Source of the DNA: Dermatemys mawii
Taxonomy: Eukaryota; Chordata; Testudines; Dermatemydidae
Direction of reading: 5' to 3'
NCBI GenBank assembly: GCA_007922305.1
Contig: ML677334.1
Span: 18,154,969 to 18,218,968 of the forward strand
Length of the DNA stretch: 64,000 nt
A model generated the notes under the pieces. The model was not told where the DNA came from, did not search any database, and was given only the letters and a program-made list of their open reading frames with translations. Of this stretch, positions 1-9,840 are shown one piece after another; position 1 is the first letter of the stretch, and every line of letters begins with the position of its first letter. A program made the position numbers and the translations under genes.

Positions 1-894
1 TTCTTTTTAATGAAAGTTGAAATTTTCTCCTGATCATTGGACTCGAGGAGCTGGGCCAAATACTCACAATAAATTGGTGAGAGTTAGCTGGCATATGACA
101 TTGTTATTTACTCATTGATATGCTAAAGTGCTGAATCAGGGCCTGCCAGTTTGTAAGGTCAGGCCCAAAAATATGGCTGGGGTACTGAGATGGCTGCAAT
201 AATTCCTCGCCTGCTAGCAAAAGCCTTTCTCCTGTAATGAGCTCTTTGTAGGTAGTCCCCAGGTCTTGCGTGGAGCCTCATTAAGAACAGGGCTTAAAAC
301 TGTGATAAAAATATAGCCAGTGCACCCCAAATTGCTTCTACTGAAATGAATGATGATATTCCTAAAGACTTCAGTGAAAGCAGACTCAGGCCCCATTTGT
401 TGCATATAACTGTCATTTGCATATACTGATACCCTCTGCTAAAAATTATTATGAACATTTTGGCTCATCAAAATCTGACAGGCGCATACACAATCCCTTG
501 GGGGGGAGGGGTTTACATAAAACACCTTTTTATTGCACACTTTGAAAATATTAGGCACTGTGAGCTTCTTTACAGATTGTTAACCTGCAAATGTGCTTGT
601 AAAAAGGCAATGTATTCCCAGTAACTCAGTCTTATAAAGTATCTAGGATCTGCACGCTCCTCCCCCCAAAAAACCTCTCTCAAATGTAGGAAGAGTCTTC
701 TCTCATGTGCTAATAGTACTAAGCTTCATGATGGAGGAAATGTTTATTACACTAGAGTTACAAGCCCAAAATCTGCATCATGTGCAGCCTCCCTAACTGC
801 TGTGGGGTTGAAAGAAGATGAGTAAAAAGTCAGAGTAGAATGCCAGGAATTCATACATATCCATGAATATAGTAAACTCTCTAAAACAGATATT
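1..894. other. Unassigned non-coding DNA
   Basis: No gene, tandem array or transposon end could be supported here. The reading frames are short and broken by stops, and no splice-flanked conserved peptide was seen. A short G-run lies near 508-518. Confidence 0.6.
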
Positions 895-1676
895 TATGCC
901 CTGATCCAGCAAAGCATTTAAGCATGTGCTTAACTTTAAGCAAATGAGCAGTGCCACTGAAATCAATGAGGATGCTCACGTGCTTAGGGTGACCAGATCA
1001 CAGGACTAAAATAGCGGGACACACTGGTGCCCCGCCCCTAGTCCACCCCCACTCCTCCCAGGCTCCACCCCCACCCTGCCCCAGCTCCCCTCCCCCCTCC
1101 AGCTCTGGGCACAGCCCCACTGCAGGTAAGGGCACCAGGCCCTCCCCGCCTCTCCCCACCCCCAGCTCTGGGGCCAAGCACAGCCCCGCCGCGGGTCAGG
1201 GGCACCTCCTCCCCACAAACTCCGGGCGCAGCCCCACCACAGGCTGGGGACCCAGAGCCCCAGCTCCCATCTGCACCCCAGCTCCCGCCTGCAGCGCCAC
1301 TGCTTACCTGGCGGTTCCGGTCTGGCCCCTAGGGTCAGCAGCCCCATGGGGAGTCTGCAATCCATGTGCTGCACTGGCCAGAAGCACTGGCTCCAGCTGC
1401 CATTGATTGAAAGCTGAAGGGGGGTGTCCATGCCCGCAGCTCCCATTGGCCACAATAGAGCCAGTGCTCCTGGTAAGTGCAGCAGGGACACAGACACCCT
1501 CCTGCCGCTCCTGTGCCTAGGGCCTGCAGGGTCCTAGTGTCCGCCTTTTCCTGGGAGCAGTCTCGAGCAAAAATATCGGGACAAATGGCGTCCCGATTTT
1601 ATCAGGACTTCTGGTCACCCTACACGTGCTTCAAGTAAGACATGTGGGCGAGCACTCAGCTAAATCAAGGCCTTAC
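895..1676. repeat. Foldback interspersed repeat split by a hAT insertion
   Basis: The left part (about 895-984) reads CTGATCCAGCAAAGCATTTA followed by GTGCTTAACTTTAAGC and ends in CACGTGCT. The right part (about 1623-1676) restarts with CACGTGCT and continues with degenerate complements of the left part. Removing 985-1622 plus one copy of the 8-bp duplication restores one continuous palindromic repeat. Related foldback repeats recur at 5008-5140 and 55915-56060. This class is abundant in turtle DNA, but I cannot give it a formal family name. It carries no coding capacity. Confidence 0.65.
985..1622. mobile_element. hAT-type non-autonomous DNA transposon with 8-bp TSD
   Basis: The element starts TAGGGTGACCAG and ends CTGGTCACCCTA, a perfect 12-bp terminal inverted repeat. 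It is flanked by perfect 8-bp direct duplications, CACGTGCT at 977-984 and 1623-1630. An 8-bp TSD with short TIRs is the hAT superfamily hallmark. The 638-bp interior is GC-rich and encodes no transposase, so it would have been moved in trans. A subterminal ATATCGGGAC/TCCCGATTTTAT arrangement near 1573-1603 adds secondary structure. The GC-rich interior creates a 163-codon open frame on the minus strand that resembles no protein I know. It interrupts the foldback repeat at 895-1676 and so is younger than that repeat. Confidence 0.85.
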
Positions 1677-2024
1677 TGTGGAAACACCCAGCAAAATATA
1701 TAACTACAATCGCACCATTAAAGAGAGCGATGTTCACCTCAGGACAGAGGTCCCATAAAGACAAGTGTCTGTTTCCTTATTTTAAGTATGTCATTATAGA
1801 ACCCTAACTTTATTCTTTTATGATTGATATTCCTTGTATACTAAACAAAACACATCTAATGAAGGGTATTTACTCACAGGCAAAGCTTAATTACCAAACC
1901 TTGATTATTCACAAAGCTCTTTCCTCCAAAGCAACAATGTGTTCCTTAATGTGCACTAGCTCGAAAGTCCATCAGTATGAACCCTCATTCATCCAGATTA
2001 ATTCACTGTCCTCCTCTCAGGTAA
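1677..2024. other. Unassigned non-coding DNA
   Basis: AT-rich sequence between two transposons. No repeat end, gene or regulatory signal could be supported. Confidence 0.5.
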
Positions 2025-2034
2025 CTGAGGTTTG

Positions 2035-2364
2035 AGTCTCTATCAGAAGAATAAATGGGCACAAATCTGACATCAGGAATCATAACATTCAAAAACCAGT
2101 AGGAGAACATTTCAATCTCTCTGGTCACTCACTAACAGACTTGAAAGTGGCAATTCTGCAATTAAAAAAACTTCAAAAACAGACTCCAACGAGAAACTGC
2201 TGAACTGGAATTAATTTGCAAACTGAATACTATTAACTTAGGCTTGAATAAAGGCTGAGAGTGGCTAGGTCATTACACAAATTGAATTTTTTTCCCCAGG
2301 TTTGCAATCTATTTCCCCATATTAAGTATTCCCCTACAGACTAACATGGCTGCTCCTCTGAAAC
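2035..2364 (+). mobile_element. Penelope-like element, 5'-truncated 3' fragment
   Basis: Frame-broken translation from about 2047 gives INGHKSDIRNHNIQKPVGEH and then FNLSGHS, the C-terminal part of the GIY-YIG endonuclease that Penelope-like retroelements carry downstream of reverse transcriptase. It is nearly the same peptide as in the larger copy at 6839-8421. The fragment ends with CTACAGACTAACATGGCTGC, a terminus also seen at the far end of that copy. It is flanked by a 10-bp direct duplication, CTGAGGTTTG, at 2025-2034 and 2365-2374, which fits target-primed insertion with 5' truncation. Stops interrupt the frame downstream, so it is dead. Confidence 0.8.
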
Positions 2365-2374
2365 CTGAGGTTTG

Positions 2375-2756
2375 GCTGAATTGCAAAAATATTATACAAA
2401 CACAATATAAGGGAATGACAGATCATGGCATGGACCTATTTCACCATAATGTACTGTACAATCACTTCCCTTACTGTTAACGAGTTCTATACTGGAGCAC
2501 TAATGTGGTGCTGTGCCATGGTACAATAGTAAATAACTGGGCATAACTATATTGTACACAAAAACTACATTAAAAGAACAGTATTAAGGTTGCAAAATCA
2601 GGTACTCAAAAGTTAGGTAATACCAGAATTAAGATGCCTCTGCAATCACAATTTGTGCATATGGATTATGATACAGTTTTTAATCACATGATCACATACT
2701 ATTTCTTCACAGGATCTTGGATTCCATTCCAGACTCTGGAAGGGAGTGTTCTCTAG
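2375..2756. other. Unassigned non-coding DNA
   Basis: AT-rich sequence between the PLE fragment and the solo LTR. Nothing specific was recognised. Confidence 0.5.
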
Positions 2757-2761
2757 GGGAC

Positions 2762-3539
2762 TGTGACGGGGCTGAGCGGCCCCGCACTGGCACTGCAGGG
2801 GTTAACCCCTCCCTCTGGGCTGAGGAGGGCATGCCCCGGAAGCCCTGCTAGGCATGCTCCAACTGGAGATCCAATATAAAAGCCTGCAGAGCAGCTCAGT
2901 TGGGGCTGACTGCTGGAGGGGAAGGACACATGCTACCAGCTCCTGTGGAGGTACAGCCAGGATCCTGGATTCCAGAAGCCAGCCCAGCAGAGATGCTGCT
3001 GGAGTCCCAACTGGATGTCAGCCCTGAAGGGGAATGCAGCAGGAAACCCCTGGACACTGAAGGCCCAGCAGTGCAGGTAGGAAGTAACCCAGGGAACTTT
3101 TAAAGGTACACATGCGCTTGGCGTATTGCGGGTGGATCCCCTTTGAGCTAGGGGCCGGGAAGCCCCACCAACAGGTGAGCCCTGGGTCGGGACCTGGTGG
3201 AGTGGGTGGGCCCGGGTGCCCCCACCCCCTGCAGCCACTAGGAAGTACTACCCTGAGAGCAGGGAGCCGTTATATAGACTCTGGCTGTTGGGCCACACTG
3301 CCCTGAGAGTGGGGAGCCTTTGTTTAGACTCTGGCTGTTGGGCCACACTGCCCTGAGAGCAGGGAGCTGTTATATAGACTCTGGCATTGGGCCACACTGC
3401 CCTGAGAGGTTCAGGGGAGCTCTATGGATGCTGGGTATTGGGCCATATTTCCCTCTTTATTTAAACTTATAGTGGCTGGGGTCTGCTGCCACACCCTGCC
3501 CCTGTCACCAAGGGGTGCTACGGAGCAGGACCCGCCACA
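2762..3539 (+). mobile_element. Solo LTR with 5-bp TSD and internal tandem repeats
   Basis: The sequence starts TGTGACGGG and ends CCCGCCACA, giving TG...CA ends and a near-perfect 9-bp inverted terminus. It is flanked by perfect 5-bp duplications, GGGAC, at 2757-2761 and 3540-3544. Those are the properties of a retroviral-type LTR. A TATA-like AATATAAAAG lies near 2873-2882, supporting plus orientation. No internal gag/pol sequence and no second LTR are present, so it is best read as a solo LTR left by recombination. Open frames of 67-101 codons within it are GC-rich chance frames. The family is not named here. Confidence 0.8.
3253..3450 (+). repeat. 50-bp tandem repeat inside the LTR
   Basis: Units begin CTGAGAG at 3253, 3303, 3353 and 3402, giving periods of 50, 50 and 49 bp. 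Each carries a block like TTATATAGACTCTGG followed by TTGGGCCACACTGCC. The fourth unit is more diverged. Variable numbers of such units within an LTR usually reflect replication slippage. Confidence 0.85.
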
Positions 3540-3544
3540 GGGAC

Positions 3545-3975
3545 ACAGACCTTTCTGTACCAGTTTAGTGCCCCCAATCTTGACCCCTGCTGGCTATGTC
3601 CCCTCTAATCTGTCCCACTCCCATATCCCGCTCAGCTCCTCATCTGAGTCCTCTCAACCCCTTAACTCCTCCAGCCCCTTCTCCCAGTCTTCCCCACTAT
3701 AGCCCCTCATTCCTGTTCCAATCTCCTTGCTGAGGTAATTGCAGCCTCCCTTCCCCAGACTTCCTGTCTGATCTCAATCCCTGTCTCTCAACCTCCAAAC
3801 CCTTCCTCCAACCCCACAGTCTCCTTGTCCAGCCTGTTCCAGTATCTTTCCAACCCAAGCTCACAGTCCTAGTCTTACTCCACAGACTCTTTACCCAATC
3901 TACTATCCCCATCTTCCACTTCACATTCCCAAGACCTCTGTGAATTTCAGTCAGCTTCCTCCTACGCACTGCCTG
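3545..3975. other. Pyrimidine-rich non-coding stretch
   Basis: The plus strand is strongly enriched in C and T, with runs of CCCCTTCTCCCAG type, and has no repeat unit of fixed length. Open frames on both strands here follow from the biased composition. No gene is supported. Confidence 0.5.
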
Positions 3976-5007
3976 GAGCAGGCAGAGTTAGCATTTATAG
4001 GACAGGTGAGAAATTCTCCCGGCTCTCAATTTTTGCACTAGCACCTAAGACTCTCCTGGTAGCCGGGAGATTTGCAGGGAGAGCTCCATCCAGCCCCCTC
4101 ATCCCTAGGATGCAGCAAGCTCAGTGGGATGGAATCCTCAGAGAATTTAGCTGCCAAATTCTAACAAAGCTCTACTGAACACTTGCAAACTGAGACTGAG
4201 GCTTACGATGACCAAATGCGGGCATTTTTTCACAGGGATGGCAAACAGCCCATCACTGACACCAGCCCCACTCCCACCAAATTTTAAGTCCCTGCTCCAA
4301 AACATTGCGATGCCACAACTTGTCAAGGAGAAGGCTGTAAGAAACTTTTGAACATGGGCAAGTCAACATATGTTTTCCCTTATTTTCTTCTCAGAAACAA
4401 TTGAACCATTTTATCTTAAATTAAAAACAAAACAAAAACAGCCTGAGCCAAACACTCAGCATGGAAAATTCCAGCCTCGCCCGTTAAAATGTGGCAAACT
4501 CATAAATAAATGAAAATAGATTCTTGTACTGGAAAGTGTCAGGAAGTGCTACTGGCAGTGCTACCAGCTCCACCTATAATAAAAGACTGTGAGGGAGAAG
4601 AGAAATTCTCCCCTTTAAATGCTAACACAAGTGTATACATAACTAGTACAGTAGTGTGGCTCCACCAAAGAGTTAATTATTTACATTACAGGTCCTGAAA
4701 TGAGGAGGTCATACTAAGGAAACAGAAATACTCTGAACATAGTGCTTTATGAGCAAGCCATATTTAGTAATATAAGGCTTTTAATATGCTCTTTTTAGTG
4801 TAGTACACTGTAAGATAACAATACATAGAAGGCCCAGTTCAGCTCAAGTGGAAAACTCCCATCGACTTCATACGGAGTGAGACTGGGCCCACAGTGTATG
4901 GTAAGAGAGAAAATAAACATTTTGTAATACTGAGTGTGGGGTTAGGAAAATGTTTGTTTTCAGTTTCCTTGACTTGTTTATATTGTACACATACATACTA
5001 AAGTTCT
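3976..5007. other. Unassigned DNA with a small foldback fragment
   Basis: Mostly unassigned. Around 4828-4893 a short foldback-like fragment has AAGGCCCAGTTCAGCTC on one side and GACTGGGCCCACAG on the other, a degenerate member of the palindromic repeats common in this window. Confidence 0.45.
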
Positions 5008-5140
5008 GATCCTGCAAACACTTATGCATATAAGTAAAGTTGCTCACAAATAATAGCCCAACTGAAGTCAATGGGACTACACATGTAAGTAACTTTACTC
5101 AGATGTCTAAGTGTTTGCAGAACCAACAGCTGGAAACATC
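5008..5140. repeat. Foldback (palindromic) interspersed repeat
   Basis: The left arm CTGATCCTGCAAACACTTA and the right arm TAAGTGTTTGCAGAACCA are inverted copies. The centre reads AACTGAAGTCAATGGGAC and the flanks carry AGTAAAGTTG/AGTAACTTTACT. The structure would fold into a long hairpin. It has no coding capacity and is a MITE-like family repeated elsewhere in the window. Confidence 0.7.
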
Positions 5141-6827
5141 AGATCATAGTCTAGGCCCCTAGGGCATGCATGGAAAAATCAGCACACCGGTGTGTTTGCT
5201 TTCCTGAGAACATTGTTCCTTGGGGATGCTTCCTGAATATGACATCCTTCATGACTAACACTAGAACTGCAAATGCTCCAATAGCCCCCGATTTTAAATG
5301 TATTAAATAACAAAGCTGTGTGGAGAATTCCGTGGCGCTCTCAGGATATAAAATATGGCCACTTAACTACATGAATACAAAGTAAATATTTTTCTTCAGG
5401 CTTCTGGCACTCAGCCCCACACATGGTCAGGTCCTCAGCATACCATTATGCTAGTGCTTTGGTTCCACAGATGTCTGCAGGCATATCTGTAAGAGAGAAG
5501 AAAAATCCTGGACAAAACAAGTGTCTGGTCTGAATGAGACAAATTACATAATTTTGTGCTGCCCTGTCCACTTGCCACCTCTTTTTGATTGAACATCATC
5601 TAACACAGGGTGTGATCTTGTGAGTCCTACTCACACAAGTAGCTTTTACTTGCGTAAGATGTTTCAGGGACTTCAGTTAAGTCTAATTTGAAAATAGTGG
5701 GAACTTTGTGTGACTACATGTTTTCAGGATCAAGTCCTTTGACTCATTTTTTCAAGGCAGGGACTGTGTCTTCTTATATTTCTGTAAACAGCTCAGGCAC
5801 ACATGGTGCTGTGTAGAGAATTTGACATTCCTACACCCCCAAAATGCCCACTTTTACTTGGAGATTTCATTCATAAACTGGGTAAACCAAAAAGAGGCTC
5901 CACTCCTGATGATATATTAAGGAAAAAAAAAAAAATTCAGTCCTTTCTTCAAGGAGATTTTTAGGAAAAATCCCTCACATTGCTGTAGTACCCAGTGGGC
6001 TCGCAATGATGGGAGACCTAGTTAAGACCAGCAGATGACATATCATCCAGGCTTGCTCTGAGCAGCATTAGATGGCACAATGGTAAAAAGTAGAAGTATC
6101 TGTTCTACTTAAGTCATTAGTAGCCCAACAGAGCTATACCAGAGCTGCAGCGAGGGTGGAAGATTTCTTTAAAATCCCCCATTCCACAGCCGTATTGGGT
6201 TATTATATACTTTACATGCACTTAAGGAGGAAATAAGCTTTCTATTAAGCTGATAAACCCATCACATCTGTATTCACCCTTCTAGGCCTAGTCTGCTCCT
6301 GTAAGCTTTGTACTCATTTTCCAGCAGCAGAGCAATTTTATCTTGTTTAGCACTGTTGCTGGAAAACATAGGCACAAATGTTTCCAGTGTAGATGAGACA
6401 CAGATTGGTCAAACACTTTATATGCCCTTAATGTTAGTCATATGATATCATCTGTTATGTTAGAATATCAATTTAATTATGTTCTTGTTAAAAGAATGTC
6501 GTTAATATATTTTATTTATTTTGCATAATCCCTTCCTCAAGGAATGGCAAAAGATTTAAGGAGAATTTTTAAAAACACCTACATATAACTTAACAGTCTA
6601 CATCCCATTTTCAAAGTCGAAAGGGAGTTAGGTGCCCAAATCACTCTTGAAAAGAGGACATGCGTTTCTAAATCACGTTGGTGCTTTTGAAAATGTTGTT
6701 GTAAGTCATTGTCTGGACTAATTAGACTGTCCTGTAAGAGGACTTTGTTTTCTTGAAGCATTCCTATGGATTGGAAAACGTTAACTAAAGCAATAGGAAC
6801 AGGTTAGCTCTTTGCTCTGGAGAAAGC
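5141..6827. other. Unassigned non-coding DNA
   Basis: No gene supported. A short poly-A run lies near 5921-5936. A degenerate foldback-type fragment with CATTTTCAAAG and TTTTGAAAATG lies around 6608-6695. Confidence 0.45.
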
Positions 6828-6838
6828 ATTCATGGCTT

Positions 6839-7170
6839 AAATAAGACAAGGAAGACTTTGTAGCACCTTAGCGACTAACCAGCTTATTTCAGCATAAGCT
6901 TTCATGGGCTATAGCCCACTTCATTGGATGCATAGAATGGAACAGAAGTATGATGCATTTATACACACAGAAAGAGAAAAAAAAAAAAAGAAGGTTGTAC
7001 ATTAGCATACCAGTTCTAAGAGGCTGTTTAATTTGGATGAGCCATTGTCAGCAGGAGAAAAAAGTACCTTTTGAAATGGATATCTGTGTCTGACAGGAGA
7101 GAGACAACTATTGAAGGTAAATTAACTAGGGAAATGCAATCAATTAGTGTAATGAGCAAACCATTCGCAA
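6839..7170. repeat. Left inverted arm of the PLE
   Basis: Begins AAATAAGACAAGG and runs to CCATTCGCAA. It is the reverse complement of 8053-8384. It contains the TTTCATGGGCTATAGCCCAC mini-palindrome and an A-rich run near 6974-6990. Confidence 0.85.
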
Positions 7171-7279
7171 GTTCTATTCAGTCCTTGGTTTATTGTATCC
7201 AATTTCAAAATTAATTCCAGTTCCTCAGTTTCTCATTGGAGTCTGTTTTGGAAGTTTTTCAGTTTCAGAACTGACACCA

Positions 7280-7465
7280 TCAGTCTTTAATGGAATGGCC
7301 AGGAAGACTGAAGTGTTCTCCTACTGGTTTTTGAATGTTATGATTCCTGATATCAGATTTGTGTCCATTTATTCTTTTGCGTAAAGACTGGTCAGTTGGC
7401 CAATGTACATAGCAGAGGGGCATTGCTGGCACATGATGGCATATATCACATTGGTTGATGTGCAA
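7280..7465 (-). pseudogene. PLE GIY-YIG endonuclease fragment
   Basis: The minus-strand translation contains LRKRINGHKSDIRNHN followed by KPVGEHFSLPGHS. This is the conserved second half of the GIY-YIG nuclease of Penelope-like elements, which nicks target DNA during retrotransposition. The GIY-YIG box itself is degraded: the region before it reads like a frame-shifted version, with CDICHH and MPLCYVHW preceding. The domain lies downstream of the RT pieces in the sense direction, as expected for PLEs. It is too short and broken to be active. Confidence 0.75.
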
Positions 7466-7548
7466 GTGAATGAGCCTCTGATGGTGTGGCTGATGTGATT
7501 AGGTCCTATGATGGTGTCAGCTGAATGGCTATGAGGACAGAGTTGGCA

Positions 7549-7854
7549 TCAGGCTTTGTTACAAGGATAGGTACCTGGGTTAGTGTGTTTGTTGTGTGGT
7601 GTGCGGTTGCTGGTGAGTATTTGTTTCAGGTTGGGGGGCTGTCTGTAAGCGAGGACTGGTCTGTCTCCCAAGATCTGTGAGAGTGAGGGATCATCTTTCA
7701 GGATAGGTTGTAGGTCTTTGATGATGCGTTGGAGAGGCTTAAGTTGGGGGCTGAAGGTGACGGCTAATAGTTTTCTGTTTTTGTCTTTGTTGGGCCTGTC
7801 CTGTAGTAGGTGGCTTCTGGGTACTCCTCTGGCTCTGTCAATCTGTTTTTTCAC
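7549..7854 (-). pseudogene. PLE RT-to-endonuclease connector fragment
   Basis: An open frame of 101 codons contains LKPLQRIIKDLQPILKDD and then RPVLAYRQPPNLKQILTS. The second motif matches the pattern near the end of PLE polyproteins where 'P..a.r.p.nL..lL' precedes the endonuclease. It overlaps the upstream RT piece by a few bases in a different frame, marking a frameshift near 7851. This is inference from motif memory, strengthened by its position between the RT and endonuclease pieces. Confidence 0.7.
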
Positions 7855-8153
7855 TTCCCCTCAGGTGGGTATTGTAGTTTTAAGAATGCTTGGTAGAGAT
7901 CTTGTAGGTGTTTGCCTCTGTCTGAGGGACAGGAGCAAATGCGATTGTATCTTAGAGCTTGGCTGTAGACAATGGATTGAATGGTGTGTCCTGGATGGAA
8001 GCTGGAGGCGTGTAGGTAAGTGTAGTGGTCAGTAGGTTTCCGATATAGGGAATTTGTGAATGGTTTGCTCATTACACTAATTGATTGCATTTCCCTAGTT
8101 AATTTACCTTCAATAGTTGTCTCTCTCCTGTCAGACACAGATATCCATTTCAA
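7851..8153 (-). pseudogene. PLE reverse transcriptase C-terminal fragment
   Basis: The 100-codon frame includes SLYRKPTDHYTYLHASSFHP, then HTIQSIVYSQALRYNRICS. This is the characteristic end of the PLE RT domain, where 'lYrKPTd.ntYLh..S.HP' is followed by 'i..sQalRynRiCs'. The catalytic palm motif with its Asp-Asp pair would lie further upstream and is missing, because the element was truncated and joined to its inverted arm at about 8053. Part of the frame therefore lies inside the arm. Confidence 0.78.
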
Positions 8154-8384
8154 AAGGTACTTTTTTGTCCTGCTGATAATGGCCCATCCAAATTAAACAG
8201 CCTCTTAGAACTGGTATGCTAATGTACAACCTTCTCTTTTTTTTTTGGCTTTTTGTGTGTGTAAATGCATCTTACTTCTGTTCCATTCTATGCATCCGAT
8301 GAAGTGGGCTATAGCCCATGAAAGCTTATGCTGAAATAAACTGGTTAGTCGCTAAGGTGCTACAAAGTCTTCCTCGTCTTATTT
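8053..8384. repeat. Right inverted arm of the PLE
   Basis: Reverse-complement partner of 6839-7170 and the same length. Beyond it, to 8421, the element continues with GATACAGACTAACACGACTG, the terminus shared with other PLE pieces here. Confidence 0.85.
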
Positions 8385-8432
8385 ACGGATACAGACTAAC
8401 ACGACTGCTAATCTTAAACCTATTAATGGCTT

Positions 8433-9069
8433 GAGTTGCATTCCCAAATTTCCCATTGGTTTTACTGAATCAGAAAAGTTAAATTCCATAAGAAGTTCAA
8501 TGGGGGTATTTCGATGTGCAAGTCATGCAGGGCTGGGCCCTAGGGCCTGATCCAAATCCTATTAAAGATAATGGAACAATGCCCATTGACTTGAATAGTA
8601 TTTCGGTCAGGCCATCAATACAGACTGCTGCAAACAGATACTATAGGGTAAGATGTGCACCGTACATATCAATGACAAGTAAACCCTATGGAAGAAGGAA
8701 TGGGAAAATCACCATTTCTGACAAGGACCGTGCGTTAACCTGAATCATGGTTGTTTTATCCAAATAGGGTTGGGTATTCTTTTTAATATTCAGTACAAGA
8801 ATATCCCTAATAGGCAAGCCTATAAAAGGATAGCTCTGGGGAGCCTAAATGTAGTTTATAATGGAGCTGCCAAGTTTCAACCAGAAAGGCTGGAGGGAAA
8901 CTATCCAGGACTAGCAGAGGAATTGGAGAGCACTTTGTTTAAGCCTGAAGTGCTCAAGAATGTTTTGCATATTTATTATCCTCAAAGAAAGCACTTGGCT
9001 GCTCCCAGTATGGGAAGGGATTTGTGTAATGGTAACTGTGCCCTCAGTGGCTGCCAGGGAAATATAATC
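8433..9069. other. Unassigned non-coding DNA
   Basis: Contains open frames of 75 and 153 codons on the plus strand. Neither shows a known domain or a plausible exon boundary, and the longer one runs into the MITE at 9078. I treat them as chance frames. Confidence 0.45.
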
Positions 9070-9077
9070 ATCCATTG

Positions 9078-9245
9078 CAGTGGTTCTCAGCCCACGGGCC
9101 ACTTGCAGCCCAATCAGCACAGAGCTGCAGCCCATGTGACAGCCTCAGGTGCATACAGACAGTATATATGTTGTGTGGAGAAAGCCAAGGTAACACAGAC
9201 AGCTGTATATGCAGCCCACAATGGTAAATAGGTTGACAACCACTG
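9078..9245. mobile_element. Small hAT-type MITE
   Basis: Starts CAGTGGTTCTCAGCC and ends GGTTGACAACCACTG, imperfect 15-bp inverted ends of the CAGTGGTTCTCA class widespread in vertebrate hAT elements. The flanks ATCCATTG (9070-9077) and AGCCATAG (9246-9253) match at 6 of 8 bases, consistent with an eroded 8-bp TSD. It is 168 bp long and non-coding. Confidence 0.75.
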
Positions 9246-9277
9246 AGCCATAGGAACATGAATAAATTCAATACTGT

Positions 9278-9840
9278 TTGCTAACCTATGGTGGGTCTTT
9301 CTTCTTCCACCTTCCGCTTTCATTCTCTCCAAACCACATTCTTGCTGTCACCCTCTCTGCTTATTGTTTTCTATGTTCCATTTGTTGTTTTCTCTTCCCT
9401 ACAAATCTTTCTCCTTTTTCTTTCTTTTCTGTCCTCTCATTCTTTTTGTTGCCTCTTTCCCATTCTCTCTCTCTCCACTTGTTCTTGCCATAATCCATGA
9501 TCCAGTTACTGCTTGCTTTCCAACTCCATTCTCAGCTTCTCTCTCTCTCTCCTAGTCTAGGGTGCCTCAGTGCTCTTTTCTGCCCTCCTTCATCTCCTTT
9601 CCTCTCTCCACCTTCTACTGGGTTCTCTGTCTCTTTGAGACATTGTTCCCTCCATCTCCAGATGTCTCCCCAACGTTTTCCCAACCCCACACTCCCCAGT
9701 TTCCTTTCCCTTTGGCATCCCATCCTTATCTCATTTTACCTCCCAAGTTTTACCATTGCTCATCCTCAGACCCTTCCACAATGTTTTGCCTTTGACCCTC
9801 TACCACCACTTGTGTCCCAAGGAGAGACTCCTGTGATCTA
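9278..9840. repeat. Polypyrimidine-rich low-complexity stretch
   Basis: About 560 bp in which the plus strand is mostly C and T, including a (CT)n run near 9539-9553. The several overlapping open frames rich in Ser, Leu, Phe and Pro come from this composition and are not genes. Confidence 0.65.

Larger units (their letters stand above)
6839..8421 (-). mobile_element. Penelope-like retroelement with inverted terminal copies
   Basis: The coding strand is minus. Going from high to low coordinates it holds a reverse-transcriptase C-terminal region, a connector and a GIY-YIG endonuclease, the canonical PLE order. The coding core is flanked by two inverted copies of a 332-bp segment, 6839-7170 and 8053-8384, that differ at only a modest number of positions by eye. 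PLEs are known for such pseudo-LTR arrangements. A probable 11-bp TSD with one mismatch is ATTCATGGCTT (6828-6838) against ATTAATGGCTT (8422-8432). The copy lacks the RT N-terminal half and has frameshifts, so it is non-functional. Confidence 0.8.

Noticed and set aside
1006..1497. 163-codon open frame on the minus strand
   Set aside because: Lies wholly inside the GC-rich hAT-type element. Its Trp/Gly/Cys-rich composition follows from GC content, and no domain is visible.
8770..9231. 153-codon plus-strand frame
   Set aside because: No recognisable domain or exon boundary, and its C-terminal part is encoded by the MITE at 9078-9245.
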